A stretch of 64,000 bases of DNA. It comes from JBNLBT01 sp050303435. Its GTDB lineage: Bacteria > Pseudomonadota > Gammaproteobacteria > Xanthomonadales > Marinicellaceae. The stretch is taken from positions 33,847 through 97,846 of the forward strand of contig JBNLBT010000003.1 of assembly GCA_050303435.1 (NCBI GenBank), in the 5' to 3' direction. How positions within the stretch are numbered: position 1 is the stretch's first letter; each line of letters begins with the position of its first letter. The translations under genes and the position numbers were made by a program. The notes beneath the pieces were generated by a model, which was not told where the DNA came from, did not search any database, and saw only the letters and a list, made by a program, of their open reading frames with translations. Positions 9,226 through 19,033 of this stretch are shown piece after piece.

Positions 9226-9849
9226 ATGAACGACAACCCCGTCGAAAAGTTACTGCACGAAGGCCTGGAAGCGCTGCAGTTGACGTTCGTCAATGCCGAA
9301 GCGATTCTGGCGTACCTTGCGTTGCTGGAAAAATGGAACAAAGCGTACAATCTGACGGCCATCAGGGCGCCGCTTGAGATGATCACCCATCACGTTCTGG
9401 ACAGCCTCTCAGTTTACCGTTTTCTGCACGGAAAGACAATCACGGATGTGGGCACCGGCGGCGGTTTGCCCGGGGTGATTCTGGCCATTGCGGCGCCACA
9501 CTGGTCCGTCACCCTGCTTGATTCCAGCCAGAAAAAAACCCGATTTTTGCGTCAGGTCAAACGCGAACTGGGCCTAGCGAATGTGTCGGTGGAGTGCCAA
9601 AGAGTTGAAAAATATTCACCGCCGGAACATTCGGATGTGATAATATCCAGAGCCTTTTCCGAAACCACGGAATTTCTGCGATTGTGCCGGCATCTGGGCG
9701 ATAAAGACAGCCTGTTTTATGCCATGAAAGGCCCGCGCCAGGAGCGCATGCCGGGTCCGGATGAGGGCTTTGAGCTGATCCGCTCAGAGACGATACAAGT
9801 GCCGTCTCTGGCAGCGCAACGAAAATTGCACGTGTTTAGAAAGTCATGA
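9226..9849 (+). CDS. rsmG: 16S rRNA (guanine527-N7)-methyltransferase RsmG
   Basis: RsmG (GidB) methylates G527 of 16S rRNA. The 207 residues contain the family N-terminal block LEKWNKAYNLTAIR, then the SAM motif VGTGGGLPGVILAI and the LLDSSQKKTRFL segment. The stop overlaps the parA start (ATGA at 9846). The rsmG-parA-parB order is the standard origin-proximal arrangement in many gammaproteobacteria, although mnmG (gidA), often upstream, is not here. The 166 bases upstream hold a weak TAGAAT-like -10 at 9150 but no convincing -35. Confidence 0.95.
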   Translation: MNDNPVEKLLHEGLEALQLTFVNAEAILAYLALLEKWNKAYNLTAIRAPLEMITHHVLDSLSVYRFLHGKTITDVGTGGGLPGVILAIAAPHWSVTLLDSSQKKTRFLRQVKRELGLANVSVECQRVEKYSPPEHSDVIISRAFSETTEFLRLCRHLGDKDSLFYAMKGPRQERMPGPDEGFELIRSETIQVPSLAAQRKLHVFRKS

Positions 9850-10619
9850 CTACGCAAGCTAAAACCATCGCCATCGCCAATCAGAAAGGCGGCGTGGGCA
9901 AAACCACCACCACCGTAAATCTGGCCGTGGGTCTGGCCAATCTGGGCAAAAAAGTGCTCCTGATTGACATGGATCCACAGGGCAACGCCACCATGGGGTG
10001 CGGGGTTGATTCCAGAAATTTGTCGCATTCCGCCTGTGAATTGCTGCTGGCAGAATGCACGCCGCAAGAAGCCATCTGCGCCGGCGCTGGCGGTCGCATT
10101 GACCTGATCGGCGCCAACACCGACCTGACCGCCGCGGAACTGGCGCTGATGCAGGCCGACGATCCACAGCACGCGTTGAAAAAACAAATCCAACCGATCA
10201 CCGCAGGCTACGATTATATTCTCATTGATTGCCCGCCGTCTTTGAGTATTCTCACCGTCAATGCGCTGGTGGCGGCCAACAGCGTGATGATTCCGATGCA
10301 ATGTGAATACTACGCGCTGGAAGGCCTGACATCCTTGCTCGACACGATCGAACGGATTCAGGAAAGCGTGAATCCCGAGCTGGAAATTGAAGGGCTGCTG
10401 CGCACCATGTACGACAGCCGCAACAATTTGTCCAACGAAGTGTCTCAACAGATCATTGAACATTTCAAGTCCAAAGTGTTCATGACCGTCATCCCGCGCA
10501 ACATCCGGGTGGCTGAAGCCCCGAGTTTCGGTCAGTCGGCCATTGAATACGACGCGTTGTCCAAGGGCGCCATGGCCTACAAGGGCCTGGCCGGAGAACT
10601 GGTCAAACGAAACCACTGA
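9846..10619 (+). CDS. parA: Chromosome-partitioning ATPase ParA/Soj
   Basis: ParA is a DNA-bound ATPase that moves ParB-parS complexes during chromosome segregation. The deviant Walker A motif KGGVGKTTT sits near residues 14-22, with the Walker B region YDYILIDCPPSLS near 120 and the family signature AEAPSFGQSAIEYD near the end. The 257-residue length is typical of the chromosomal type without an N-terminal helix-turn-helix. It overlaps rsmG by 4 bases, and parB follows 7 bases later. Confidence 0.96.
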   Translation: MTTQAKTIAIANQKGGVGKTTTTVNLAVGLANLGKKVLLIDMDPQGNATMGCGVDSRNLSHSACELLLAECTPQEAICAGAGGRIDLIGANTDLTAAELALMQADDPQHALKKQIQPITAGYDYILIDCPPSLSILTVNALVAANSVMIPMQCEYYALEGLTSLLDTIERIQESVNPELEIEGLLRTMYDSRNNLSNEVSQQIIEHFKSKVFMTVIPRNIRVAEAPSFGQSAIEYDALSKGAMAYKGLAGELVKRNH

Positions 10620-10626
10620 ATAAATC

Positions 10627-11502
10627 ATGGCCAAGAAAAAATCGACTTTGGGCCGCGGACTGGATGCTTTGCTGGCTTCACGCGACGCCCAGAAAAAACA
10701 GTCCTCAGGCGGCGTTGAAAACGCCGGCTTGCACTCTCTGAAGGTTCAGTCTCTGCAGCCTGGACAGTACCAGCCGCGCAAGAACATGAATCCGGAGAAG
10801 CTTCAGGAGCTGGCCGATTCGATTCAGTCGCAAGGCATTGTGCAACCCATCGTGGTGCGGCACTTGCAGGGTGAGCGGTATGAGATCATCGCCGGCGAGC
10901 GGCGCTGGCGAGCGGCCAAAATGGCGGGACTGGACGAAGTGCCGGTGATCATCAAGGACGTGTCCGATCAACAGACCATTGCCATGGCGCTGATTGAAAA
11001 CATTCAGCGCGAAGATTTGAATCCATTGGAGGAGGCTTTGGCACTGGATCGGTTGATCCGCGAATTCACCTTGACCCATCAGCAGGCGGCCGATGCGGTG
11101 GGCCGTTCGCGGGCCGCGGTCAGCAACCTGTTGCGACTGCTGGATTTGCAGGAAGGCGTCAAGCAAATGCTGGTGGAAGGCGAACTCGAAATGGGGCACG
11201 CGCGTTGTTTGTTGAGTCTCGATGCAACCCAGCAACTGAGGCTGGCGCAGGCCATTGCCGAAGAGAAACTCAGCGTGCGACAGGCCGAGGCGCGGGTGGC
11301 CAAACTCAAACAGCCGGCCAGCGTAAACACCACCGCGCCGGCGCGCAAAGACCCGGATGTAAAACAGCTTGAGCAGACCCTGAGTGAACGGCTGTGCTGT
11401 GAAGTCAGCATCAAGCCCACGGCCAAAGGCGGCGGCAAGCTGATTGTGCAGTACTACGACAACGAGCAATTGCAAGGCATTCTGGACAGATTGGACCAAT
11501 AA
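10627..11502 (+). CDS. parB: Chromosome-partitioning protein ParB/Spo0J
   Basis: ParB binds parS sites and spreads on DNA as a CTP-dependent clamp. The N-terminus KKSTLGRGLDALLAS is the usual ParA-interacting segment. The CTP-binding part has GERRWRAAKMAGL (about 95-107) and ENIQREDLNPLEEA, followed by the helix-turn-helix LTHQQAADAVGRSRAAVSNLLRLL. The C-terminus holds a dimerisation domain. At 291 residues it is normal length. I did not find a convincing parS palindrome in the window. Confidence 0.96.
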   Translation: MAKKKSTLGRGLDALLASRDAQKKQSSGGVENAGLHSLKVQSLQPGQYQPRKNMNPEKLQELADSIQSQGIVQPIVVRHLQGERYEIIAGERRWRAAKMAGLDEVPVIIKDVSDQQTIAMALIENIQREDLNPLEEALALDRLIREFTLTHQQAADAVGRSRAAVSNLLRLLDLQEGVKQMLVEGELEMGHARCLLSLDATQQLRLAQAIAEEKLSVRQAEARVAKLKQPASVNTTAPARKDPDVKQLEQTLSERLCCEVSIKPTAKGGGKLIVQYYDNEQLQGILDRLDQ

Positions 11503-11570
11503 TTGCTTGATTTTCTGGGGTTGTGAAGTTAAGGTTTTGCCTCCTCAAAAATCACGCGGCATCGGAACCT

Positions 11571-13316
11571 ATGGAAACAACGAATCAGGCCCTGCAAGAG
11601 TGGGTCGATGAAGTGGCGGCATTGACTCAACCCGACCGGATTCACTGGTGCACAGGCAGCGCGGAAGAAAAACAGGCGCTGGATGATTTGTTGCTGCAAA
11701 GCGGCGCCTACAAAAAGCTCAATGAAGAAACCCACCCGGGGTGTTTCCTGCATCTGTCTGATCCACAGGACGTGGCGCGGGTTGAGCACCTGACCTTTAT
11801 ATGCACCGAAGACCGTGACGACGCTGGCCCCAACAACCATTGGATGGCACCGGACGAGGCGCACGCCAAAATGGACGGACTGTTCAAAAACTGCATGCAG
11901 GGTCGCACCTTGTACGTGATCCCCTATTGCATGGGTCCGATCGATTCACCGCTTTCGCGTTGCGGCGTGGAGATCACCGACAGCGCCTACGTGGTGCAGA
12001 ACATGCGCCTGATGACCCGCATGGGCACACCGGCGTTGCGCCGCATTGAGCGTGAAGGCGGTTTTGTCAAAGGCCTGCATTCAACCGGCGAACTGGATCC
12101 CGAGCGCCGCTACATCATGCATTTTCCGGAAGAACTGACGATTAAAAGCTTCGGTTCCGGTTACGGCGGCAATGCGCTGCTGGGCAAGAAATGCCACGCC
12201 CTGAGAATCGCCTCGCATCAAGCCAGAAGCGAAGGCTGGCTGGCAGAACACATGCTGATACTGGGCATCGAGAATCCGCAGGGTGAAACACATTACCTGG
12301 CTGCGGCGTTTCCTTCGGCCTGCGGCAAGACCAACCTGGCGATGCTGATCCCACCCGAAGGCTATCGCCGCGACGGCTGGAAAATCAGCACCATCGGCGA
12401 TGACATATGCTGGATGCGGCCCGGCGAAGACGGGCGCCTGTGGGCGATCAATCCGGAAGCCGGATTTTTCGGTGTGGCGCCGGGCACCTCAAAGAAAACC
12501 AATCCCAACGCGCTGGCGATGCTGTATCAGGACACGATTTTCACCAACGTGGCAGAAACCGAAGACAATCAGCCGTGGTGGGAAGGTCTGGATGCGCGCG
12601 TGCCGGTGACCAATTGGAAAGGCGATGCATACGATGGACAGGGCGCTGCGGCGCATCCGAATTCACGTTTCACCGTGTCGGCGAAACGCTGCCCGAGTTA
12701 TTCAGAACACAGCGAAGCGGCCAGCGGTGTGCCCATTTCCGCCATCATCTTCGGCGGCCGGCGCGCCAACCTGGTGCCGCTGGTGTGTGAAGCCCGCGAC
12801 TGGCAGCACGGTGTTCTGATGGGGGCCACTGTGGCGTCCGAAACCACCGCCGCGGCCACCGGTGCAGTCGGCGTGGTGCGCCGCGATCCGATGGCCATGA
12901 AGCCCTTTTGTGGCTACCATTTCGGCGACTACTGGGCGCACTGGTTGCGCATTGGGGCACAGACAGAACACGCCCCCGCGGTGTACACCGTGAACTGGTT
13001 TCGCAAAGATGCACAGGGTAAATTCATGTGGCCCGGGTTCGGCGAAAACATGCGCGTTCTGGAATGGATCATCCAACGCTGCAAAGGCGATGCGGGGGCC
13101 AGTGAAACGGCCATCGGACGCATGCCACAGCCGGACGACATCAACCTGCAGGGTCTGTCCACCGATGCGGCCACAATTGAAGCCTTGCTGCAAGTGGATG
13201 AGGCCGGTTGGCGCGCGGAAGTTGCCGAGGTGCGAGACTATCTGGCCGGATTCGGTCAGCGCGTACCCGACGCCTTGTACCAACAGCTGCAAGACATCGA
13301 AGAGAAGCTCAACTAG
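11571..13316 (+). CDS. pckG: Phosphoenolpyruvate carboxykinase (GTP)
   Basis: This cytoplasmic enzyme converts oxaloacetate and GTP to phosphoenolpyruvate, CO2 and GDP for gluconeogenesis. The GTP-dependent type is shown by the length (581 residues), the P-loop-like AFPSACGKTNLAML with the hyperreactive-cysteine region, the metal and substrate loops GDDICWMRPGEDG and AINPEAGFFGVAPGT, and the guanine-binding-site segment FRKDAQGKFMWPGFGENMRVL. I start at ATG 11571 (METTNQALQ). A GTG at 11523 would add 16 residues with no family resemblance. The gene is 68 bases after parB and converges on the TPR-sulfotransferase gene. Confidence 0.95.
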   Translation: METTNQALQEWVDEVAALTQPDRIHWCTGSAEEKQALDDLLLQSGAYKKLNEETHPGCFLHLSDPQDVARVEHLTFICTEDRDDAGPNNHWMAPDEAHAKMDGLFKNCMQGRTLYVIPYCMGPIDSPLSRCGVEITDSAYVVQNMRLMTRMGTPALRRIEREGGFVKGLHSTGELDPERRYIMHFPEELTIKSFGSGYGGNALLGKKCHALRIASHQARSEGWLAEHMLILGIENPQGETHYLAAAFPSACGKTNLAMLIPPEGYRRDGWKISTIGDDICWMRPGEDGRLWAINPEAGFFGVAPGTSKKTNPNALAMLYQDTIFTNVAETEDNQPWWEGLDARVPVTNWKGDAYDGQGAAAHPNSRFTVSAKRCPSYSEHSEAASGVPISAIIFGGRRANLVPLVCEARDWQHGVLMGATVASETTAAATGAVGVVRRDPMAMKPFCGYHFGDYWAHWLRIGAQTEHAPAVYTVNWFRKDAQGKFMWPGFGENMRVLEWIIQRCKGDAGASETAIGRMPQPDDINLQGLSTDAATIEALLQVDEAGWRAEVAEVRDYLAGFGQRVPDALYQQLQDIEEKLN

Positions 13317-13346
13317 GGCCTGGGCCCTGGCGCTGTCCAAGGTCAG

Positions 13347-15344
13347 TCAATCTGAGTATCCCAGGTATTCGAGCCACGGGGCGAGCACCTCGCGGGTGTC
13401 CGCCAGGGGCTCGCTGTAGCGGCGATGCCGCGCCAGCGATGAGGTGTACAGCGGCCGGTTGACCTGATCGAAGCTGGGGTTGTTGATGGTGCCGCGTGAA
13501 GCATCCGGGCGGTGGAATTCCAGCACCGATTCATCCCAGGGCAAACCAACAAAATCAAACAGCGCGCGGGTTTGCCTGCGCGGATCCTCAATCAATTCTT
13601 CGTAGCGCTGCACCCGACAGTTCAAAGGCAGGGCTTCGTTGACCGCACGCCACAGCCCAAGCATGGCCGCGTAGGCCTCGGCGCTGCGCCGGATGTCGGT
13701 GAAGTGGGTCATGAACGCGTTCATTTTGAAATTCTGCGCGAAACAGCTCAGCACCACGTCCATGGGGTGCCGCGCACAAAACACCACGCGTGCGGCCGGG
13801 AACAAAACGTGAATCAATCCGGCGTGCAAGGTGTTCATTGGAGATTTGTCGATCACACGTTGTCCATCCGCGCGCGTCAGGTAGTGCGGCAGGGACTGAT
13901 AGTAATGCGCGCGCAAGTCGTCCAGCGATGCGCGGTCCAGGGCCAACAGGTCGGTGGCGTAGCGGTCATTGCGGATGCCCGCGCGCTGCAGCACTTCGCC
14001 CAGCAGGGGGGCTTCCTCCAACACCTGGACATCAGGGCTGGTGTTCAGCAGGGTGTCGATCAGGGTGGTGCCTGAACGCGGAAAACCAAGCACAAAAATC
14101 AAATCGCCGCCGGCGGCCGGTGCCGCGGCTCTCTGCGTGGAAAAATCGCACGTCTGGAAATCTTCGGCCATGCGCCGACAAGTGTCAATGAACGGGTCGG
14201 GCGCGGGGTTCATGCGCTGCCATTGCAGTAAAGATAAGGTGTTGGCGTGCGTCCAGGCCGACCACGCCGCTTCGCAGCGCCCGGCATGGTCGTGTATTTT
14301 GCCGGTTTCATACGCCGCTTCGGCCTGCAGCGTGCGCGGCGCGGACATTTCCTGCACGCTTTGCAGAAGTTGCAAGGCGTCTTTCTCATGCCCGCTTTTG
14401 CGCAGGGTTTTGGCTTTCAGCACGGTCAATTCGGGGTCTTCCGGCCAGCGTTTCAGGGCCTCGTTCACCGTGTGCGCGGCCGCGTCGCTGCGGTTGTTGC
14501 TCCATTGCATCATGGCGACGAACACCCAGTGCGTTCGCTGGTCGGTTTCCAGCAGCCGGGCAAACAGCGCATCGGCTGCATCGTGTCGCCCGCTGAAGCT
14601 GTACACCGTGGCCAGGTTCTGCCAGCATTCAGGCGCGTCCGGTTGCAAGGCGTGGGCTTTTTCAAACCACGTCTCGGCGCGCAGGTGGCGGCGCCGCTCC
14701 AGTTCATTCGAGCCAATGCGGTTGAACAGCGCCGCATCGCCCTGAAAACGTGCCAGCGCCTGTTCGCCGACTTGACTTGCGCGCAGCAGTTGGCGCAACG
14801 CGGTCAGGCATTCGATCAGCAGGGTGAAGTCCTGCAGTTGCGCGTGTGCACCGGCGCACAATCGCTCGAGGCATTGCGCCGCTTCGGCCAGGCGATCCTG
14901 TGGCATCAATGTGTGCGCCAGGTTGCGCAGGTAAACCGGGTTGTCCGGTTGCATCTGATGGGCCCGGCGGTGCGCGTCAATGGCCTCTTCGCTGCAATCA
15001 AGCCGCAGCAGCAGTTCACCCATGTTGTTCCAGGCGCTGGCATGTCCCGGCTGCAGCGCGGTGCACCGACGGTAGGCTTCGAGGGCCGCGGTGTCTTGTT
15101 GGTTGTTTTGCAGGGACAGACCGCGATTGTACAGAATCTCGGCGTTGCCCGGGTGCTGCTGCTGCAAGGCATCGTACAGTTTCAACGCCTCCGGCAATTG
15201 TCCGAGCTCAGCGCTGGCGATGGCCAGCATGAGTTGCAATTGCGGGTGCGTCTGGCCGCCCGCCAGGGCCGCCCGGCAGGCTTCGGCGGCGACAGAGTAT
15301 TGGCCCGCTTGCATCAGGGCAACGATGCGTTGCATGTCAGTCAT
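13347..15344 (-). CDS. TPR-repeat sulfotransferase (first of a tandem pair)
   Basis: The protein has 665 residues. About the first 370 form tetratricopeptide repeats (for example AEILYNRGLSLQNNQQDTAAL, HASAWNNMGELLLRLDCSEEA). The C-terminal domain is a PAPS-dependent sulfotransferase with the 5'-phosphosulfate loop VLGFPRSGTTL near residue 418 and the 3'-phosphate region VFCARHPMDVVLSC. These enzymes move sulfate from PAPS to a hydroxyl group; TPR fusions may select protein substrates. The start at 15344 overlaps the stop of the next sulfotransferase gene by 8 bases; upstream codons in this frame are shadow. The two proteins share layout and are likely old duplicates. No signal peptide is visible, so it is cytoplasmic. 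Confidence 0.88.
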   Translation of the reverse strand: MTDMQRIVALMQAGQYSVAAEACRAALAGGQTHPQLQLMLAIASAELGQLPEALKLYDALQQQHPGNAEILYNRGLSLQNNQQDTAALEAYRRCTALQPGHASAWNNMGELLLRLDCSEEAIDAHRRAHQMQPDNPVYLRNLAHTLMPQDRLAEAAQCLERLCAGAHAQLQDFTLLIECLTALRQLLRASQVGEQALARFQGDAALFNRIGSNELERRRHLRAETWFEKAHALQPDAPECWQNLATVYSFSGRHDAADALFARLLETDQRTHWVFVAMMQWSNNRSDAAAHTVNEALKRWPEDPELTVLKAKTLRKSGHEKDALQLLQSVQEMSAPRTLQAEAAYETGKIHDHAGRCEAAWSAWTHANTLSLLQWQRMNPAPDPFIDTCRRMAEDFQTCDFSTQRAAAPAAGGDLIFVLGFPRSGTTLIDTLLNTSPDVQVLEEAPLLGEVLQRAGIRNDRYATDLLALDRASLDDLRAHYYQSLPHYLTRADGQRVIDKSPMNTLHAGLIHVLFPAARVVFCARHPMDVVLSCFAQNFKMNAFMTHFTDIRRSAEAYAAMLGLWRAVNEALPLNCRVQRYEELIEDPRRQTRALFDFVGLPWDESVLEFHRPDASRGTINNPSFDQVNRPLYTSSLARHRRYSEPLADTREVLAPWLEYLGYSD

Positions 15345-17331
15345 TGTGGTAGGCAAAGGCCTCCAGCCAGGGCTGCAACAGCGGTTCGGCACGGGCGGTG
15401 AACTCAGGGAATTTCTGGTGGCGGTTGATGGCGCGGGTGTTGACCGCCTCACTGACCTGTTGGTAGCTCGGCGTGTTGACCATGGGCCGCCCTTGCCGTT
15501 GGTGGTATTGCAGGTAGGCCGGATCCCATGTGAGGCCGAGGAAGTCAAACATGGCTTCGCTTTGTTGTGCCACGTCGGCAACAAAATCTTCGTAGCGAAG
15601 CACCCGACATGACAACGGCAGTGCACGCCTCTGGGTGTCCCACAAGTGCATCAAATCATCGTACACGGCGCAGGCGGCTTCGACTGAATACACCTGCAGC
15701 ATGTCTTGCATCAGGCAACTGAGACACACATCCAAGGGATTGCGCTGGGCAAAAATGAAGCGCGCGCGCGGAAACAGGCAGTGGATGAACGCCGCGTACA
15801 TGGCGTTCATCGGCATTTTGTCGACAATGCAGCTGCGCCCGTCCAGCCTCAGGTAGTCGTCCAGATCGTCCAAATATGACTGCGCCAGTGCGCTGCGTTG
15901 CGGCACGGACAGGCTGTGCAGATGCGCAAACACGTTGCCGTCGCGGCCGGCGTCTTTTTGCACCCGCTCGTGCAACGCGGTGATGGCGTGGGTTTCTTCC
16001 AGCACGGCCACGTCCGGGTGTTCGTCGAGAATGGTTTCCAGCAGGGTGGTGCCGGAGCGCGGAAAGCCGATGATGAACACCGGGTCTGCAGTGCAATCGG
16101 AACACGGCCAAGGCTGGCCACTGTCCAGATGGGTTTTGATTTGCTGTGCCAGCTCGCGGGTTTTTTCATGAAACAGCGCTTGCGCGCGGTCATGCACTTC
16201 GCCCTGATTGAGCGCGTTCGCCCGGGTGATGCACGACCAGGCGGCGTCGGCGTCGCCCGCGCTGTTGTGACAACGCGCCATTTCCAGCAGCACTTCGGTG
16301 CGCATCGTCGGCGCCAGATCGGCTTGCAGCAACGCTTCAAACTGGCTCAGGGCCGGTGCAAACTGTTTCTGCCGGCTGGCCAGGCGGGCGCTCAGTTGCT
16401 TCAGTTTGAGGTTGTCCGGACAGGCAATCAAACCCTCGGTTATATATGTTTCACAGGCCTCCAGTTGGCCGCTGGATTCACTCAGTGAAGCGGCAAACTC
16501 ATGAGAAAAGCAGTTGTGCGGGTCGCTGTGAATCAATGCATCCAGGGACGTTTGCAGATCGGATTCTGCCTCGCCCAGCATTTGTCTGGCAGTGATCAGG
16601 CTGGCCTGCAATTCAACATTGTCCGTTGCGCTGTTTTGCCTGGCCCGCTCAAGCAGGCGTATGGCCAGCCGGTGTTTTTTGTTGTCGCTTTCAATCTGTC
16701 CGGCGAGCAGCAGCACATCGGGGTCGTTCGGATACATGGCCATCGCGTCGCGACTGCAGGCCACCGCCTTGAGTGTGTCGCGTTGTTTGTACAACGCATC
16801 CAGCACCAGCACCCAGTCTTCACTGCGCGGGCGCCTCTCCAGCACCGGACCCATGGTTTCGACCGCGCGGCTGTATTGGCCACACTGGTGCAGGCACTGG
16901 GCCAGATTGACCCGGTAGTTCAAGGCATCCGGCGCCAACTCAATGGCGCGCTGAAAACCCTCGATGGCCTGCTCAAAGCGCCCCTGAGACTGTTCAATGA
17001 TGGCGGCGTTGTTGAGCGCCGAGGCGTGCCGGGGTTGCAATGAAATGCATTTTTTATATTGCTGCAGGGCCGCGCTGGCGCGACCCTGCTGTTGATAGAT
17101 CAGCGCCCGGTTGTAGGCCACTTCGGGATTTTGAGGGTGTGCCTGTTGCAGTGTTTTGAACAATTTGTGTGATTTGTCAAAATCGCCGGACGCGCCCAGG
17201 GCCACAGCCAGAATCAGCGCCACCTGTGGATTGTTCGGTTGCTGTCGATGCAACGGCTTGCACAGCGCCACGGCTTTTTTCGGTTGATTCTGCTGAATAA
17301 AAAACAGCGCTTGTTGAACTGGGTTTTGCAT
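15337..17331 (-). CDS. TPR-repeat sulfotransferase (second of a tandem pair)
   Basis: The 664 residues are arranged like the neighbour: about 380 residues of TPRs (NPEVAYNRALIYQQQGRASAAL, HASALNNAAIIEQSQGRFEQA) and a sulfotransferase domain with IIGFPRSGTTLLET near residue 421, the catalytic-site region VDKMPMNAMYAAFIHCLFP and the 3'-phosphate motif FAQRNPLDVCLSC. It is upstream of and overlaps the first sulfotransferase gene, so both come from one transcript starting in the 17332-17515 gap. That gap is shared with the divergent CRTAC1-like gene. Substrates are unknown. Confidence 0.88.
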   Translation of the reverse strand: MQNPVQQALFFIQQNQPKKAVALCKPLHRQQPNNPQVALILAVALGASGDFDKSHKLFKTLQQAHPQNPEVAYNRALIYQQQGRASAALQQYKKCISLQPRHASALNNAAIIEQSQGRFEQAIEGFQRAIELAPDALNYRVNLAQCLHQCGQYSRAVETMGPVLERRPRSEDWVLVLDALYKQRDTLKAVACSRDAMAMYPNDPDVLLLAGQIESDNKKHRLAIRLLERARQNSATDNVELQASLITARQMLGEAESDLQTSLDALIHSDPHNCFSHEFAASLSESSGQLEACETYITEGLIACPDNLKLKQLSARLASRQKQFAPALSQFEALLQADLAPTMRTEVLLEMARCHNSAGDADAAWSCITRANALNQGEVHDRAQALFHEKTRELAQQIKTHLDSGQPWPCSDCTADPVFIIGFPRSGTTLLETILDEHPDVAVLEETHAITALHERVQKDAGRDGNVFAHLHSLSVPQRSALAQSYLDDLDDYLRLDGRSCIVDKMPMNAMYAAFIHCLFPRARFIFAQRNPLDVCLSCLMQDMLQVYSVEAACAVYDDLMHLWDTQRRALPLSCRVLRYEDFVADVAQQSEAMFDFLGLTWDPAYLQYHQRQGRPMVNTPSYQQVSEAVNTRAINRHQKFPEFTARAEPLLQPWLEAFAYHND

Positions 17332-17378
17332 TGTGGTCTAATAATGGATTGCGGCGCAGATTTTAACACAATATGATC

Positions 17379-17399
17379 CCCCGGAAACGCTCGCCGGGG
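17379..17399. other. GC-rich hairpin in the divergent promoter region
   Basis: Six-base arms CCCCGG and CCGGGG with a 9-base loop lie between the divergent TPR-sulfotransferase and CRTAC1-like genes. A second dyad, ACGGCCG-T-CGGCCGT, follows at about 17412-17426. Either could be a regulator site or a leader hairpin; there is no direct evidence. Confidence 0.3.
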
Positions 17400-17515
17400 C
17401 GCCCATGCAGAACGGCCGTCGGCCGTCTTCCGGCGAAATCGACGCAACCTTGGTTCAAGCAAACGGTCTATCAAAGGGTTTGAAATTCTCAATGCATGTA
17501 AAACGTGACTCTGCC

Positions 17516-19030
17516 ATGAAATTCGTGGTCATTTTTTTATTCAGCGCAACAGTTGCGCGCGGTGAATTTGTTGATGTTGTGGAGCAATCCGGCATCGATT
17601 TTGTGCATTTCAATGGCATGATCGGTGAGTTTTACTTCCATGAAATGATGGGCGGTGGCGTGGCCTTGTTTGATTACGACAACGACGGCGATCTGGATGC
17701 CTATTTCACCCAGGGACACCTGTTGGGCGATGCACCCATGAGCCGCGCCAAACAGCAGCCCAAACATCCACTGCCGCTGACCGACCGGCTGTATCGCAAC
17801 GACAGTGCAGCGGGGCGCCTGCGTTTTACCGACGTGACCGATGCTGCGCAGATTAAAGCCACCGGTTATGGCATGGGCGTGGCCGCCGCGGATTTTGACA
17901 ACGACGGCTGGCTGGATCTGTACGTAGCCAACCACGGGCGCAATCAATTGCTGCGCAATCTCGGCGATGGACGCTTTGAAGACGTCACAGAAGCCAGCGG
18001 CGCCGATTCGGCGGCCTGGAGCGTGGGCGCCTCATTTTTCGATTACGACAAGGACGGCTGGCTGGATTTGTACGTGGTCAATTACGTCGAATACGACGTC
18101 GACAGCCCGGTGATCTGCAAGACTTACGACGGCACCGAGGACTACTGTTCACCGCAGGGTTTCAAGCCGCACAGCGACGCGCTGTTTCACAACAACGGCG
18201 ACGGCACGTTCAGCAACGTCTCGGCCCGCTACGGCATTCTGAATGAGTATCAGCCCGGCCTGGGTGTGGTGGCGGCCGACTTTGACAACGACGGTGATCT
18301 GGATTTATTCATGACCCACCTGAACCGCCAGACCAACACCCTGTATGTCAACAACGGCAAGGGCTGGTTTGCCGATTCCGGTGCCCGCATGGGGCTCTCG
18401 GCGAGCAGCTATAAATCCACCGGATTTGGCACCTTCTGGATTGATTTTGACAACGACGGCACCCTGGATCTGTTCAGTGCCAATGGCGCGGTGATCAAGG
18501 AAGTGGATCAATACAAACGCGGCGACGCCTTTCCATTGAAACAGGCCAATCAATTGTGGCGCCACAATGGCGCAGGTCAATACAGCGAAGTCAGCGCGCA
18601 ACAGCACACTTCATTCAGCCGTCCGAGCGTTTCACGCGGCGCGGCCTATGGCGATCTGGACAACGATGGCCTGCTGGATCTGGTGGTGGCCAACAACGCC
18701 GATCAGCCCATGCTGCTGCACAACCGCCGCGGCGACGCCAACAATCACTGGATCGGATTCGATGTGCGTCGCGCCGATCTCAAACGACAGGATCTGGGCG
18801 CGCGATTGGAACTGCACGTCGATGGTGCGGTCTATCACAAGCGTGTCAAGACCGACGGCAGCTATGCCTCGGCACACGATGGCCGGGTGGTGTTCGGCCT
18901 GGGGCGGGCTCAAGCGGCCTGGCTTAAGGTGACCTGGAGCAACGGCGAAGTCAGCACCCATCGGGACCTGGCGATTGACCGCTACCACACCATCCAAAAA
19001 TCATTTTCCGCGAATTCAAAGGCAGAATAA
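17516..19030 (+). CDS. CRTAC1-family FG-GAP/VCBS repeat protein with ASPIC/UnbV domain
   Basis: This exported protein is built from FG-GAP-type repeats of a seven-bladed propeller. Calcium-binding motifs of the form DYDNDGDLD, DFDNDGWLD, DYDKDGWLD, DFDNDGDLD and DLDNDGLLD recur through residues 45-390. The C-terminal 80 residues (LGARLELHVDG, SNGEVSTHRDLAIDRYHTIQ) match the ASPIC/UnbV domain of cartilage-acidic-protein-like families. I start at ATG 17516, which gives the signal peptide KFVVIFLFSATVARG. An ATG at 17492 is possible. The next gene, a TPR protein, starts 3 bases after the stop. Function is unknown; CRTAC1-like genes are often neighbours of TPR genes. Confidence 0.85.
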   Translation: MKFVVIFLFSATVARGEFVDVVEQSGIDFVHFNGMIGEFYFHEMMGGGVALFDYDNDGDLDAYFTQGHLLGDAPMSRAKQQPKHPLPLTDRLYRNDSAAGRLRFTDVTDAAQIKATGYGMGVAAADFDNDGWLDLYVANHGRNQLLRNLGDGRFEDVTEASGADSAAWSVGASFFDYDKDGWLDLYVVNYVEYDVDSPVICKTYDGTEDYCSPQGFKPHSDALFHNNGDGTFSNVSARYGILNEYQPGLGVVAADFDNDGDLDLFMTHLNRQTNTLYVNNGKGWFADSGARMGLSASSYKSTGFGTFWIDFDNDGTLDLFSANGAVIKEVDQYKRGDAFPLKQANQLWRHNGAGQYSEVSAQQHTSFSRPSVSRGAAYGDLDNDGLLDLVVANNADQPMLLHNRRGDANNHWIGFDVRRADLKRQDLGARLELHVDGAVYHKRVKTDGSYASAHDGRVVFGLGRAQAAWLKVTWSNGEVSTHRDLAIDRYHTIQKSFSANSKAE

Positions 19031-19033
19031 CAC

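Noticed and set aside
11523..11570. GTG start extending pckG by 16 residues
   Set aside because: The added residues do not resemble the family N-terminus, and ATG 11571 gives normal length.
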